64,000 nt of DNA from Duganella margarita (GCF_009857535.1 NZ_WWCS01000019.1:41269-105268), one strand, 5' to 3'; positions 6,936-15,694 are shown, counted from the first letter of the stretch. Made by a program: numbers and translations. The notes: a model not told the origin generated them from the letters alone.

Positions 6936-8801
6936 GTGTCAGACGACGCTACGGCGCTGGAACCAACTGCGGAAGGCGATCTCCCGACAGCGATCGTCAA
7001 GCGGGCCGACGGCATCTTCTTCAAGGGCGATGCGTCGGCCGTGGCTTGCGCCCTGGCGGCCAGCCAGGTCTTCATGGGCAGCGCCTACTTTGCCGGGCTG
7101 GATTACGCAGTGTTCAGCAAGATGCTGTACAACGTCGGCCCGGACCTGCCGGAAACCCTGCGCGGCCAGCCGCTGCTGCGCTTCGCCGACGCCATCGAAC
7201 CATTCCACGCGCCGCGCCGCGCCTTGTACAAGACCGTCAAGGTCATCAACGGCGAGGCCGAATACTATTTCGAGCCGGTGTTTTTTGATGTACCTGATAT
7301 GCCGCCGCAGCCGGCGCGCCTGAACTTCGACGAATTCGTCGCCGACATGTGGGTCAAGGGCATTCGCTTCGGCATCGACGCGCCGGCGGTGCGCGACGTC
7401 ATCGCCACCGGCCGGCTGGCGCGCATTGTCGTCGCGCGGCGGCTGAACGCGTTGCCGGGCAAGGACGCTGCCATCGTTGAAGTGTCGCAGGATATCCACC
7501 GCAGCAATGCGCCCAAGGACATCGGCGATGGCCGGCTGGATTTGCAATCGTTCCAGAACCGCTTCCCGCAGGTGAAGCCGAACGTCAAGCTGCTGCGCAA
7601 GATGCCGCGCGCGGCGGGCGTGCGCGGGTATGAGTTGTCCGGACTGGTGCTGGAACCGCCGCTGCCCAAGGATATCGAACTGGCCAGCGTGGCCGGCGAG
7701 GGCACGGTAATCGAAAACCTGCGCGGTGGCGAGTTCCTGGTGTCGGCGGTCGAAGGCTTTTTGAGCGTGGACCCGGGCACCAAGCGCTTGTCGATCGGAC
7801 CCAAGATCATCAGCCGTGAAGGCGTCAGCGCGCGCACCACCGGCAATTTGCAACTGACCGGTGAGTACGAGGAGTTCGGCGACGTGCAGGAACAGCGCAT
7901 GGTCGACGGCGGCAACATCACCATCCACGGCGATGTGTTCGGGAATATCGTCTCGCGCGGCGGCGATGTGCTGCTGAGTAAAAACCTGATGGGCGGCACC
8001 GTCACCAATGCCGACGGCGCGATCCGCGTGCGTGGCGTGGCGTCCGGCGCGGTGCTGCAAACCAGGCGCGGCGAAGTAGCCCTGACGCGCGCCGAAAGCT
8101 GCATCATCTCCGGCAGCCGGGTGGTGATCGGCGAGGCCAGTAACTGCGAGATCATGGCCGATGAAGTGGTCATCAAGGTGGCGGAAGGTTGCGCCATCGC
8201 CGCCCGCAAGATCGAAATCGTGCACGCCGGGCCGCGCAAGCAGAACGAGATGCTGCTGTACGCGCTGGTGCCGGACACCACGAAGTTCGACAAGAAGATC
8301 GCCGAGTTGCAGCCCAGGGTGCAGCACGCGGCGCGCGAAGCGGATGCGCGCAAGGCGGAGATGGACGCCATTACCGCCCAGACCGAAGTGCGCAATTACC
8401 TGACGCTGGCCACGCGCGTGCGCAAGCGCGAAGTGGTGCTGACGCCGGAGCAGCTGCCGCTGTTCCAGAAGATGGCCGAGGCGGTCGGCCCGTCGCTGCG
8501 GCAGGTGGCGAAGATTTCGCTGGCGATCAAGGCGGCGCAGGTGCAGCAGGAGCAGGCGCAGGGCGAGGTGGATCAGGTGCAGCGGCAGAAGGCCGCGCTG
8601 ATCCGCGGCTCGCGCTGCACGGTGGAGTTGATCACCGGCGACGTGCTGCTGCGGACCATGAGCTTCGTGCCGGGCGAACCGCCGCCATACGACCGCCCGG
8701 CCAAGGAACTGAAAGCCAAGGTGCGCACCGCCGTACCGGGCATGACGGTGCTGCACTCAGGCCCGGTGGGACCGATCAATTGGGCGCCGTACGTGGAGTG
8801 A
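6936..8801 (+). CDS. FapA/DUF342 family protein, second of a tandem pair
   Basis: A 621-residue paralogue of the preceding gene. The two align end to end: both have VKRADGI, YFAGLDY, DEFVADMW or DEFIADMW with KGIRFGID, DLQSFQNRFPQ, ARTTGNLQL or GRTTGNLQL, and the same beta-helix followed by a coiled coil. It starts with GTG at 6936 behind GGGGATTAGA. The 111-nt gap contains no obvious terminator, so the two genes are probably co-transcribed. Divergence is substantial, which indicates an old duplication with possible specialisation. Its stop codon at 8799-8801 lies exactly where the convergent M23 peptidase remnant loses homology to its family. Confidence 0.85.
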   Translation: MSDDATALEPTAEGDLPTAIVKRADGIFFKGDASAVACALAASQVFMGSAYFAGLDYAVFSKMLYNVGPDLPETLRGQPLLRFADAIEPFHAPRRALYKTVKVINGEAEYYFEPVFFDVPDMPPQPARLNFDEFVADMWVKGIRFGIDAPAVRDVIATGRLARIVVARRLNALPGKDAAIVEVSQDIHRSNAPKDIGDGRLDLQSFQNRFPQVKPNVKLLRKMPRAAGVRGYELSGLVLEPPLPKDIELASVAGEGTVIENLRGGEFLVSAVEGFLSVDPGTKRLSIGPKIISREGVSARTTGNLQLTGEYEEFGDVQEQRMVDGGNITIHGDVFGNIVSRGGDVLLSKNLMGGTVTNADGAIRVRGVASGAVLQTRRGEVALTRAESCIISGSRVVIGEASNCEIMADEVVIKVAEGCAIAARKIEIVHAGPRKQNEMLLYALVPDTTKFDKKIAELQPRVQHAAREADARKAEMDAITAQTEVRNYLTLATRVRKREVVLTPEQLPLFQKMAEAVGPSLRQVAKISLAIKAAQVQQEQAQGEVDQVQRQKAALIRGSRCTVELITGDVLLRTMSFVPGEPPPYDRPAKELKAKVRTAVPGMTVLHSGPVGPINWAPYVE

Positions 8802-9510
8802 AGCCGACCACGGCGCCGTCGGCCACTGCCAGCACTTCCGCGCCGTAGGCGAGATGGGCGTGGGCGTCGCGCGGATCGCCTTTGTAGGGCTGGCCGTCCT
8901 GATACTTCTTCCAGTCGATCGCGTAGCGGCGTGTGTTGTTGGCCAGGCCGCCGGCGACGAACACGCCGGTGCGGTGGTGCGATGCCAGGCCGGGACCATT
9001 GTCGGCGCTCCAACCGGGACCGCTCAATGGTGGTCCCAGCGCTTTCAATGGCGTGGTGTGGGTACCGATTAGCGGACCATCGGCAAAGCTGTCGGCGAGC
9101 AGCACGCGGTTGCGCAGCGCCTGAGGCACGGCCGTGCCGTCAAACGCCAGGCAGAGGAAGACCACGGCCGTGCCGCCGCTGCCATATTGCCGCATGCGAT
9201 TCTTGAGCTGCGCTTCGCTGACGTTGGCCAGCAGCCGGCCCTGATCGCTGATGATTTCCACGCCCTTGACCGACAGCGGCTGGTCGGCATACGTGTGCAG
9301 GTGCAGTTCGTATAGCAGCAGGTTACGGCCTTCAATAGGGAAGGCGGTCGGCGGTTGCGGTGTGCGGATCTCCAGCTGGACCGGCGGGAAGGCGGGCTGG
9401 CGCATCTGTGCGACCAGCGGTGCTGCTGGGATGTCGTCGCAACCCTGGGGCATGGCGGCGTGCGCCGTGGCGATGGTGCAGCAGAGTACAGCAAAGGTTT
9501 TGATCGACAT
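8776..9510 (-). pseudogene. M23-type peptidase, C-terminally truncated (probable pseudogene)
   Basis: 244 residues with a signal peptide (MSIKTFAVLCCTIATAHA) and an N-terminal region of about 180 residues, then the beginning of an M23 (lysostaphin-like) peptidase fold: SHHRTGVF, RRYAIDWKKY and YGAEVLAVADGAVVG. The frame then reads FTPRTAPN and stops. Family members continue for about 100 residues with the catalytic YAHL and HLHFH-type motifs, which are absent. The last codons lie in sequence that, on the other strand, encodes the C-terminus of the second FapA protein. I infer a deletion that fused the two loci. The start at 9510 is chosen for the signal peptide; an upstream in-frame extension is less likely. 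Confidence 0.7.
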
Positions 9511-9582
9511 GGGCTGGCCGGTGAAAGAATGCAGGTAGTTTAGAATCGAACCGGGTACGCAGACTGCCAATTTGAGATGAAT

Positions 9583-10473
9583 TTATGCCAGCACCAGTGC
9601 GCTCAGCAGGACGCGCGCGTAGCCGGGCAGCGCGGCCTCGTCGCGCACGCAGACCAGCAGCTTGCGGTCGGCCCAGGCGTCGCTTAGCTTGACGATGCGC
9701 AGTTGGCCCGGGCTGCGGCGGGCGGCGGTTGCGGGCAGCAGGGCGAGGCCGGCGCCGCTGGCGACCATGCGCGCCATCGCTTCAAAGCTGCGCAGGCGGA
9801 TCTTGCAGTGCAGCCGTCGGCCCAGCCGCGCGGCTTGTTCGGCGGCTTGCTGCTGAAAGGCGCTGTCGCCGGCCAGGCCGATGAAGTCGTGGTCCAGCGC
9901 CTCGGCAAACGCCATGTGGCGCTTGTGGCCCAGCGTGTGCGCCAGTGGATGGCTGCGCGCCATCGCCAGCACCAGCGGGTCGTCGCGGAACGGGAAGGTC
10001 TGCAGCGCGGCGTGCTCCACCGCATCCGAGATGATGCCGATGTCGGCTACACCGTCGGCCACCGCTTGCACGATGTCGCGACTCAGGCGCTCTTCCAGGT
10101 TGATGCTCAGTTGCGGATGGGTTTTCAGGAACGCCGCCAGCGCGTCCGGCAGGAATTCGGTCATGGCGGAGGTATTGCACAGCAGCCGCACCTGGCCTTT
10201 CAATCCGGTAGCGAATTGCGCCAGGTCGGCGTGCATATCGTCCACCTGGCGCGTGATGGCGCGCGCATGCTGCAGCAGCGTGCGTCCGGCCTCCGTCGGT
10301 TCGGCGCCGCGCCGGCCGCGGTGCAGCAGCGGCACGTCCAGCGCTTGCTCCATGCCGCGCACGCGGGCGCTGGCAGAGGGCAGCGCCAGATGTGCCAACT
10401 GCGCGCCAGCCGTAATGCTGCCGCTATCGGCGATATGGATGAAAAGCCTAAGATCGGTCAGGTCGAAGCGCAT
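9583..10473 (-). CDS. LysR-family transcriptional regulator
   Basis: A 296-residue LysR regulator: an N-terminal winged helix-turn-helix (about residues 3-62: DLRLFIHIADSGSITAGAQ, LALPSASARVRGMEQALDVPLLHR) and a C-terminal periplasmic-binding-protein-like effector domain (about residues 90-296). It is divergent from the TauE-like permease gene, with only 68 bp between the starts, the classic arrangement in which a LysR protein controls its neighbour. The effector is unknown. Nothing suggests damage. Confidence 0.9.
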   Translation of the reverse strand: MRFDLTDLRLFIHIADSGSITAGAQLAHLALPSASARVRGMEQALDVPLLHRGRRGAEPTEAGRTLLQHARAITRQVDDMHADLAQFATGLKGQVRLLCNTSAMTEFLPDALAAFLKTHPQLSINLEERLSRDIVQAVADGVADIGIISDAVEHAALQTFPFRDDPLVLAMARSHPLAHTLGHKRHMAFAEALDHDFIGLAGDSAFQQQAAEQAARLGRRLHCKIRLRSFEAMARMVASGAGLALLPATAARRSPGQLRIVKLSDAWADRKLLVCVRDEAALPGYARVLLSALVLA

Positions 10474-10541
10474 AGCCTATGGATTATCCGAAGTCTGCCT
10501 CAGTATATGCCAGATTTTCAGCAGCGTGCCGGCGGCGCACA

Positions 10542-11276
10542 ATGGCGGTTATGGATACGCTATTTATTATTTTGGTCTTCGTGCTGGCCGGCCTGGTGAA
10601 GGGCGTGACCGGCATGGGCCTGCCGACGGTCGCGGTGGCGCTGCTGACTTTGCGCATGTCACCGCTGGAAGCCGCAGCCTTGCTGATTGTGCCTTCGTCG
10701 ATTACGAATGTATGGCAGCTTTCGGCCGGGCCGGCGCTGTACCCGCTGTGGCGGCGTTTCCGCGGGCTGCTGCTGGCGGTCTGCGTGGGGACGGGCTGCG
10801 CGCCGTTATTGGCGGCTGCCTCATGGAGCGGCGCGGTACTCGGCCTGGCGCTGTCGGGCTACGGCGTGCTGGGGCTGACCGGCTGGCGCATGCAGGTTGC
10901 GCCGCGCGTCGAACGCTGGGCCGGACCGCTGGCCGGCGCCACCACCGGCCTGATGGCCGGCGTGACCGGTGTCTTCGTCATGCCGGTGGCGCCATATCTG
11001 CAAGCGCTCAATCTGGACCAGGATGATCTGATCCAGGCCATGGGCATGGCCTTTACCGTCTCCACGCTGGCGCTGGCCGCCATGCTCGCCGCGCGCGGCC
11101 AGTGGCATGCGGCGGCGGCGGCCAATTCGCTGCTGGCGCTGATCCCCGCTGTCGCAGGCATGCAACTCGGCCAGTGGCTGCGGGGTCGCATGCAGCCGGC
11201 CGTGTTCCGGCGCTGCTTCTTCATCGCCTTGCTGGCGCTGGGGGCGCACCAGCTGGCAACCCTGTTTTTGTATTAA
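10542..11276 (+). CDS. TauE/SafE family membrane permease
   Basis: A 244-residue integral membrane protein with about eight hydrophobic segments in two repeated halves. The first half contains LVKGVTGMGLPTVAVALL and the second GLMAGVTGVFVMPVAPYLQ, the paired G-T-G-x-G-type motifs of the TauE/SafE (sulfite/sulfoacetate exporter) family. It may move an organic or inorganic anion; the substrate cannot be read from the sequence. It is divergent from a LysR gene that probably controls it. The start is ambiguous: 10542 (MAVMDTLF) and 10551 (MDTLF) are both near-equivalent, and the upstream extension is Arg-rich and less likely. Confidence 0.85.
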   Translation: MAVMDTLFIILVFVLAGLVKGVTGMGLPTVAVALLTLRMSPLEAAALLIVPSSITNVWQLSAGPALYPLWRRFRGLLLAVCVGTGCAPLLAAASWSGAVLGLALSGYGVLGLTGWRMQVAPRVERWAGPLAGATTGLMAGVTGVFVMPVAPYLQALNLDQDDLIQAMGMAFTVSTLALAAMLAARGQWHAAAAANSLLALIPAVAGMQLGQWLRGRMQPAVFRRCFFIALLALGAHQLATLFLY

Positions 11277-11349
11277 TTTAGGTGAAGTGTCACTATTTAA
11301 AGTTTTCCTGTCACTAGCCAGTTTCTGCGGTTAATGCCAAGATACCGGC

Positions 11350-11706
11350 ATGTCAGATATCTACCGCAGTCAATTCCGTATGCCCTTCGCGCTGTTCGAA
11401 AAGCTGAAGGCAGAAGCCGGCAAAGCTGGCCGAAGTGTCAATGCCGAATTGGTCGGGCGGCTGGAGCGGAGCCTGACCGACAGCTCCAATGATCTGGACG
11501 TCCGCCTCATCTTTGAGGCGCTGGAACGGCTTTCGCTGCGCAACCCGGAACTGCGGTATAGCTTCGGCGTCAACCTGGGCAGCCAGCTCGATGAACGGCC
11601 CGCCGAAATCGAAGGCGGCAACTGGACGCTGGCGGTCAATCCCGGCTCCGCAGCAGCAGATACCTACCTCAAACAGAATCCCGACCTGCTGCAAAAGAAA
11701 GCCTGA
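11350..11706 (+). CDS. Arc-like ribbon-helix-helix DNA-binding protein
   Basis: A 118-residue protein. Residues about 4-45 (RSQFRMPFALFEKLKAEA, RSVNAELVGRLERSL) match the Arc/MetJ-type ribbon-helix-helix domain: a beta strand that reads the major groove followed by two helices. The remaining about 70 residues are not recognised. Such proteins often repress small operons or serve as antitoxins, but no toxin-like gene is adjacent: the next gene is convergent arfB, 18 nt away. It has no obvious strong ribosome site. Its target is unknown; autoregulation is the usual behaviour of the family. Confidence 0.75.
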   Translation: MSDIYRSQFRMPFALFEKLKAEAGKAGRSVNAELVGRLERSLTDSSNDLDVRLIFEALERLSLRNPELRYSFGVNLGSQLDERPAEIEGGNWTLAVNPGSAAADTYLKQNPDLLQKKA

Positions 11707-11724
11707 GCGCCGAACGATCAACGG

Positions 11725-12120
11725 TTACAGCAGGACTTTGCCGCGCAGCTGTTTGCGCTCGCCGTCCTTGCTCTTGCCTTCGAGGCGGCGGCGTTGCGAT
11801 CCCATGGTGGGCTTGGTGGCGCGGCGCACGGCGGGCAGCACGGCCACGCTGTCGACCATCTCCTGCAGGCGGCGCAGCGCGTCCTGCTTGTTGGCCCCCA
11901 GGCTGCGCGACTGCTGCGCCTTCATCACAATCACCCCTTCGCGCGTGATGCGGCTGTCGCGCAACGCCTGCAGGCGTTGCTTGATATGGTCGGGCAGCGA
12001 CGACGCGGCGATGTCGAAGCGCACATGCACGGCGTTGGACACCTTGTTCACATTCTGCCCGCCCGGTCCCTGAGCGCGGATGGCGGTGAATTCCACTTCA
12101 TCGGGATTAATCTGGTTCAT
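11725..12120 (-). CDS. arfB: Alternative ribosome-rescue factor ArfB (YaeJ)
   Basis: A 131-residue peptidyl-tRNA hydrolase that frees ribosomes stalled on non-stop messages. The catalytic GGQ motif sits in IRAQGPGGQNVNKV within the first 25 residues, followed by the compact release-factor-like domain. The C-terminal tail is strongly basic (RATKPTMGSQRRRLEGKSK, RKQLRGKVLL) as required to enter the mRNA channel of the ribosome. The length agrees with ArfB and is far below that of release factors 1 and 2. The start at 12120 is chosen for the canonical short N-terminus; the longer frame upstream has no support. Confidence 0.93.
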   Translation of the reverse strand: MNQINPDEVEFTAIRAQGPGGQNVNKVSNAVHVRFDIAASSLPDHIKQRLQALRDSRITREGVIVMKAQQSRSLGANKQDALRRLQEMVDSVAVLPAVRRATKPTMGSQRRRLEGKSKDGERKQLRGKVLL

Positions 12121-12234
12121 ACGGCGATTGTAGCAAACACGCCCACGCGCCGGGGAAGGTTGACGCCTGTCAACGCCCACTGCGGCGCGCGCGGTTAGGA
12201 TGGCATTTGCTGTTCTCCGAACGAAAGGATCAAC

Positions 12235-12714
12235 ATGTCTTCCTCGACCACGCAGGTCAGCGCCGCTGAGGCGCAGCAGTACCTGGTATTCCGGCTCGGC
12301 GGACTCGATTACGCGCTGGATTTCAGCAAGGTGCAGGAATTGCGCCCTTTGCAGGCACTGGAGCGCTTCTCGTCGGACGACGGCGAGATTATCAGTGGCG
12401 TGGTGGTGTCGCGCGGCGTGATCATGCCGATCGTTGACATGCGTATCGCCTTTGGTCCGCGTCCGCCGCAGCATGATCCGCTGACGGATGTGATCATCCT
12501 CAAGCTATCGAGCTGCGTGATGGGAATGGTGGTGGATGGCGTGACGGACATCGTCGCGCTGAAGCTGGATCAGATCGAACCGATTGCCGGTGCGGCGTCG
12601 GTGGACTATCTGATCGGCCTCGGGGAGGTGGACGGACGCCGTCTGATCGTGGTCGACATCGATAAGCTGATGTCGATCCGCAAAGTGCAATTCGGCGCCC
12701 GCCAGGCCGCTTAA
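12235..12714 (+). CDS. cheW: CheW-like chemotaxis coupling protein (orphan)
   Basis: A 159-residue single-domain CheW protein that would couple chemoreceptors to CheA. The domain spans about residues 14-150: QYLVFRLGGLDYALDFSKVQEL, ISGVVVSRGVIMPIVDMR, and LIGLGEVDGRRLIVVDIDKL. A good ribosome site (AAAGGAT) precedes the ATG. No cheA, receptor or other chemotaxis gene is in the window, so it is an orphan CheW that may serve a distant pathway or a specific array. Its stop overlaps that of the convergent ABC-F gene by 4 nt (TTAA). Confidence 0.9.
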   Translation: MSSSTTQVSAAEAQQYLVFRLGGLDYALDFSKVQELRPLQALERFSSDDGEIISGVVVSRGVIMPIVDMRIAFGPRPPQHDPLTDVIILKLSSCVMGMVVDGVTDIVALKLDQIEPIAGAASVDYLIGLGEVDGRRLIVVDIDKLMSIRKVQFGARQAA

Positions 12715-14717
12715 CCCAATGCTTCCATCTGTTCGTTCAACTCCAGCCACTGGGCTTCCAGCTCGCCCAGGTCTTTATTGAAGAAGGTCTGGTCGGCCAG
12801 CAGCTGTTTCAGCTTGGCCTTGTTGGCGGCGTCGTAAATCGACTCCTCGCCCAACTTGGCTTCCACTTCCGCCTTCTGCACGGTGCGCTTGGCGATCTGC
12901 TCGTCCAGGCGCTTGATTTTCTGCTCCAGCGGTTTACGCAGCGCGGACAGGCGCTGACGTTCTTCCGCCTCCTTGCGCTTCTGTTCCTTGGTGTTGACCA
13001 CCGGCGCTTCAACCGCAGCCTTTTCCGGCGCGACCGGCGACTGCACCGGGAAGGCAGTCTTGTTGTCCTTGCCCGCCGCCGGCAGCACATCGGTGCCTTT
13101 ACCCAGCTTGGTCTGGAACAGCCAATCCTTGTAGTCATCCAGGTCGCCGTCGAACGGTTGCAGCTTGCCGTCGGCGACAATGATGAACTGGTCGGTGGTG
13201 GCGCGCAGCAGGTGGCGATCGTGGGATACCACCACCAGCGTGCCTTCGAACTGCGCCAGCGCTTCGGTCAGCGCTTCACGGGTTTCCAGGTCCAGGTGAT
13301 TGGTCGGTTCATCGAGCAGCAGCAGGTTGGGACGCTGCCAGACGATCAGCGCCAGAGCCAGGCGCGCCTTCTCGCCACCGGAGAACGGCGCGATCGAGCT
13401 GGTGACCATGGTGCCGGGGAAGTTGAAGCCGCCCAGGAAGTTGCGCAGTTCCTGCTCGCGCACCGTCGGCGCGATCTTCGCCAGGTGCCACAGCGGCGAC
13501 TCGTCGTGGCGCAGCATCTCCACCTGGTGCTGGGCGAAGTAGCCGATGTTCAGGCCCTTGCCGGTGGTCGATTCGCCGGTCAGCGGCATGATGTCGCCGG
13601 CGATGGTCTTGATCAGCGTCGACTTGCCGGCGCCGTTCACGCCCAGCAGGCCGATACGCTGGCCGATCTGCAGCGAGAAGTTGATGTTGTTGACGATGGT
13701 CTTGTGGGTGATCTCGCCGGTCGCCTGGTCTTCGATCTTGTAGCCGGCATCCACGTCTTCCATCACCAGCAGCGGATTCGGTGCGCTTAGCGGCTCGCGG
13801 AATTCGAACGAGAATTCGGCGGCGGCGCGCAACGGCGCCAGTTCTTCCATCTTGGCCAGCGCCTTCATGCGGCTCTGCGCCTGGCGGGCCTTGGAGGCCT
13901 GCGCCTTGAAGCGGTTGACGAACGATTCCAGGTGGGCGCGTTTGCGCTGCTGCTTTTCCAGCGCGCCGGCGGCCAGGATCATCTGCGCTGCGCGCTGACG
14001 TTCGAAGGCCGAGTAGTTGCCCGAGTAGCGTTTCAGCTTGCGCTCATCGATGTGCACCACCACGTTGACGATTTCGTCGAGGAAGTCGCGATCGTGGGAG
14101 ATGATCAGCAGCGTGCCGGGGTAGCGTTTCAGCCAGTCTTCCAGCCAGATGATCGCGTCCAGATCCAGGTGATTGGTTGGTTCATCGAGCAGCAGCAGGT
14201 CGGAAGGGCACATCAGCGCCTGCGCCAGATTGAGGCGCATGCGCCAGCCGCCGGAGAAGCTGGCCACCGGTTGCTGCATCTGGTCGAGCGAGAAGCCAAG
14301 GCCCAGCAGCAGCTGTTCGCCGCGCGACTGCACGGTGTAGGCGTCGGCGTCGGCCAGCGCGCTGTAGATTTCACCGATGGCGATGCCGTTCTCGGTGGTT
14401 TCCGGTTCGGACTCCAGGCGCGCCAGTTCGGCTTCCAGCTTGCGCAGGGTGACGTCGCCGTCGATGGCGTAGTCCAGCGCCGCGCGTTCCAGCGGCGGGG
14501 TTTCCTGCGCCACGTAGGCGACACGCCATTTGGCCGGGAAGTCGATATCGCCCTGGTCCGGGTGCAGCTCGCCGCGCATCATCGCGAACAGGCTGGATTT
14601 GCCGGCGCCGTTGGCGCCGATCAGGCCAATCTTGTCGCCGGGATTGAGGGTAACGTCGACTTGTTCCAGCAGCGGCTTTATGCCGCGCATCAGGCTTACT
14701 TGGTTAAAACGGATCAT
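12711..14717 (-). CDS. ABC-F family ATPase, YheS-like
   Basis: A 668-residue soluble protein with two ABC ATPase domains and no membrane part, the hallmark of ABC-F ribosome-associated factors. Domain 1 has Walker A GANGAGKSS, signature SFSGGWRMRLN and Walker B LLLLDEPTNHLDLD. Domain 2 has GVNGAGKST, FSGGEKARL and LLLLDEPTNHLDLE. The linker (about residues 230-310) carries many Lys, Arg and Gln, as in the P-site tRNA interaction motif. The C-terminus (about 560-668) is a charged coiled coil. Size and C-terminal extension resemble E. coli YheS more than EttA. The start at 14717 is chosen because upstream sequence is a repeat element. Confidence 0.9.
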   Translation of the reverse strand: MIRFNQVSLMRGIKPLLEQVDVTLNPGDKIGLIGANGAGKSSLFAMMRGELHPDQGDIDFPAKWRVAYVAQETPPLERAALDYAIDGDVTLRKLEAELARLESEPETTENGIAIGEIYSALADADAYTVQSRGEQLLLGLGFSLDQMQQPVASFSGGWRMRLNLAQALMCPSDLLLLDEPTNHLDLDAIIWLEDWLKRYPGTLLIISHDRDFLDEIVNVVVHIDERKLKRYSGNYSAFERQRAAQMILAAGALEKQQRKRAHLESFVNRFKAQASKARQAQSRMKALAKMEELAPLRAAAEFSFEFREPLSAPNPLLVMEDVDAGYKIEDQATGEITHKTIVNNINFSLQIGQRIGLLGVNGAGKSTLIKTIAGDIMPLTGESTTGKGLNIGYFAQHQVEMLRHDESPLWHLAKIAPTVREQELRNFLGGFNFPGTMVTSSIAPFSGGEKARLALALIVWQRPNLLLLDEPTNHLDLETREALTEALAQFEGTLVVVSHDRHLLRATTDQFIIVADGKLQPFDGDLDDYKDWLFQTKLGKGTDVLPAAGKDNKTAFPVQSPVAPEKAAVEAPVVNTKEQKRKEAEERQRLSALRKPLEQKIKRLDEQIAKRTVQKAEVEAKLGEESIYDAANKAKLKQLLADQTFFNKDLGELEAQWLELNEQMEALG

Positions 14718-14735
14718 TGCATATTCTCGATACCG

Positions 14736-14796
14736 TCGTCCCCGCGCAAGCGGGGATCCATACTCAGCATGGATTCCCGCCTGCGCGGGAAAGACG
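14736..14796. repeat. REP-like palindromic repeat element, copy A
   Basis: A 61-bp imperfect palindrome: CCCCGCGCAAGCGGGGATCCAT on one side and ATGGATTCCCGCCTGCGCGGG on the other, with a 7-nt loop. It lies in the 89-bp gap between the ABC-F start and the prmB stop. A close relative is present at 36828-36888. The form GTC-ATTCCCGC-GCAGGCGGGAATCCA is a widespread intergenic repeat family of beta- and gammaproteobacteria. No transposase accompanies it. Confidence 0.85.
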
Positions 14797-14806
14797 CGGG
14801 TTATTT

Positions 14807-15694
14807 TTAGAGTTTCAACTGGTCGGCGGTCAGCAGGAAGACCATGTCGTCGCCATTGCTGGTGGTGAGCCACGTCAGGCCCAATTCGCCGAATGCGGCT
14901 TCGGCGAATGCTTTTTCATTGCCGATTTCGACGATCAGCAGGCCGTCGTCGGTCAGGCGTTCGGCGGCGCCGGCCACAATGCGGCGCACCAGGTCCATGC
15001 CGTCCTTGCCGCCATCCAGCGCCAGTTCAGGCTCGGCGCGGTATTCCATCGGCAGCTTGCTCATCGAGGCCGAATTCACGTACGGCGGATTGGTGATGAT
15101 CAGGTCATACTTCTTGTTCGGCACATTGGCGTACAGGTCGGACTGGATCAGCGTCAAACGGTCTTCCAGCTCGTAGGTGGCGACGTTGCGCTTGGCGACT
15201 TCCAGCGCGTCAGCCGAAATGTCAACCGCATCGACGGCGGCATCCGGGAAGGCGTCCGCCATCATGATCGCCAGGCAACCGGACCCGGTGCACAGTTCCA
15301 GGATGTTCGACACGTTCTCAGGCTCGTTAACCCACGGCGCGAAGTATTCCGGAATCAGTTCGGCGATGAAGGAGCGCGGCACGATGGTGCGCTCGTCGAC
15401 GTAGAACTTGTAGGCGCCGAGAAAGGCTTCGTTGGTGATGTAGGCAGCCGGCACGCGGTCGTTGGTGCGGCGATCGATCACGGCCAGCACCGCAGCCACT
15501 TCTTCAGGCAGCAGCTTGGCGTCCAGGAAAGGATCGAGCAGGTCCAGCGGCAGCTTGAGCGTGTGCAGGATCAGATAGGCTGCTTCGTCATACGCTTCAG
15601 TGCTGCCATGGCCGAAGAACAGCTTGGCGGTGTTGAAGCGGGTGACGGCATAGCGCAGCAGGTCGCGCGGCGTGGTGAAAAGAGTCGTGTTCAT
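14807..15694 (-). CDS. prmB: Ribosomal protein L3 N5-glutamine methyltransferase PrmB
   Basis: A 295-residue SAM-dependent methyltransferase that modifies a glutamine of ribosomal protein uL3. It has a helical N-terminal recognition domain (about residues 1-90) followed by a Rossmann methyltransferase domain with the SAM motif ILELCTGSGCLAI and the catalytic NPPY in DLIITNPPYVNS, plus the PrmB-type MEYRAEPELALDGGKDG stretch that distinguishes it from PrmC. The start at 15694 is chosen over one 11 codons upstream because the family begins near here. It follows dapE in the same direction with a 46-nt gap and is probably in the same operon. Confidence 0.93.
   Translation of the reverse strand: MNTTLFTTPRDLLRYAVTRFNTAKLFFGHGSTEAYDEAAYLILHTLKLPLDLLDPFLDAKLLPEEVAAVLAVIDRRTNDRVPAAYITNEAFLGAYKFYVDERTIVPRSFIAELIPEYFAPWVNEPENVSNILELCTGSGCLAIMMADAFPDAAVDAVDISADALEVAKRNVATYELEDRLTLIQSDLYANVPNKKYDLIITNPPYVNSASMSKLPMEYRAEPELALDGGKDGMDLVRRIVAGAAERLTDDGLLIVEIGNEKAFAEAAFGELGLTWLTTSNGDDMVFLLTADQLKL

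Noticed and set aside
12711..12714. Repeated 4-nt tail-to-tail overlaps of convergent genes (also at 30181, 40940, 43859 and 56864)
   Set aside because: TTAA, CTAG and CTAA arrangements arise easily because stop codons begin with TA on both strands; the pattern is expected in compact genomes.
12711..14717. ABC-F ATPase as the missing ATPase of the MCE system
   Set aside because: Its two fused ABC domains, linker and C-terminal coiled coil are those of a ribosome-associated YheS-type protein, and it is 16 kb away in another transcription unit.
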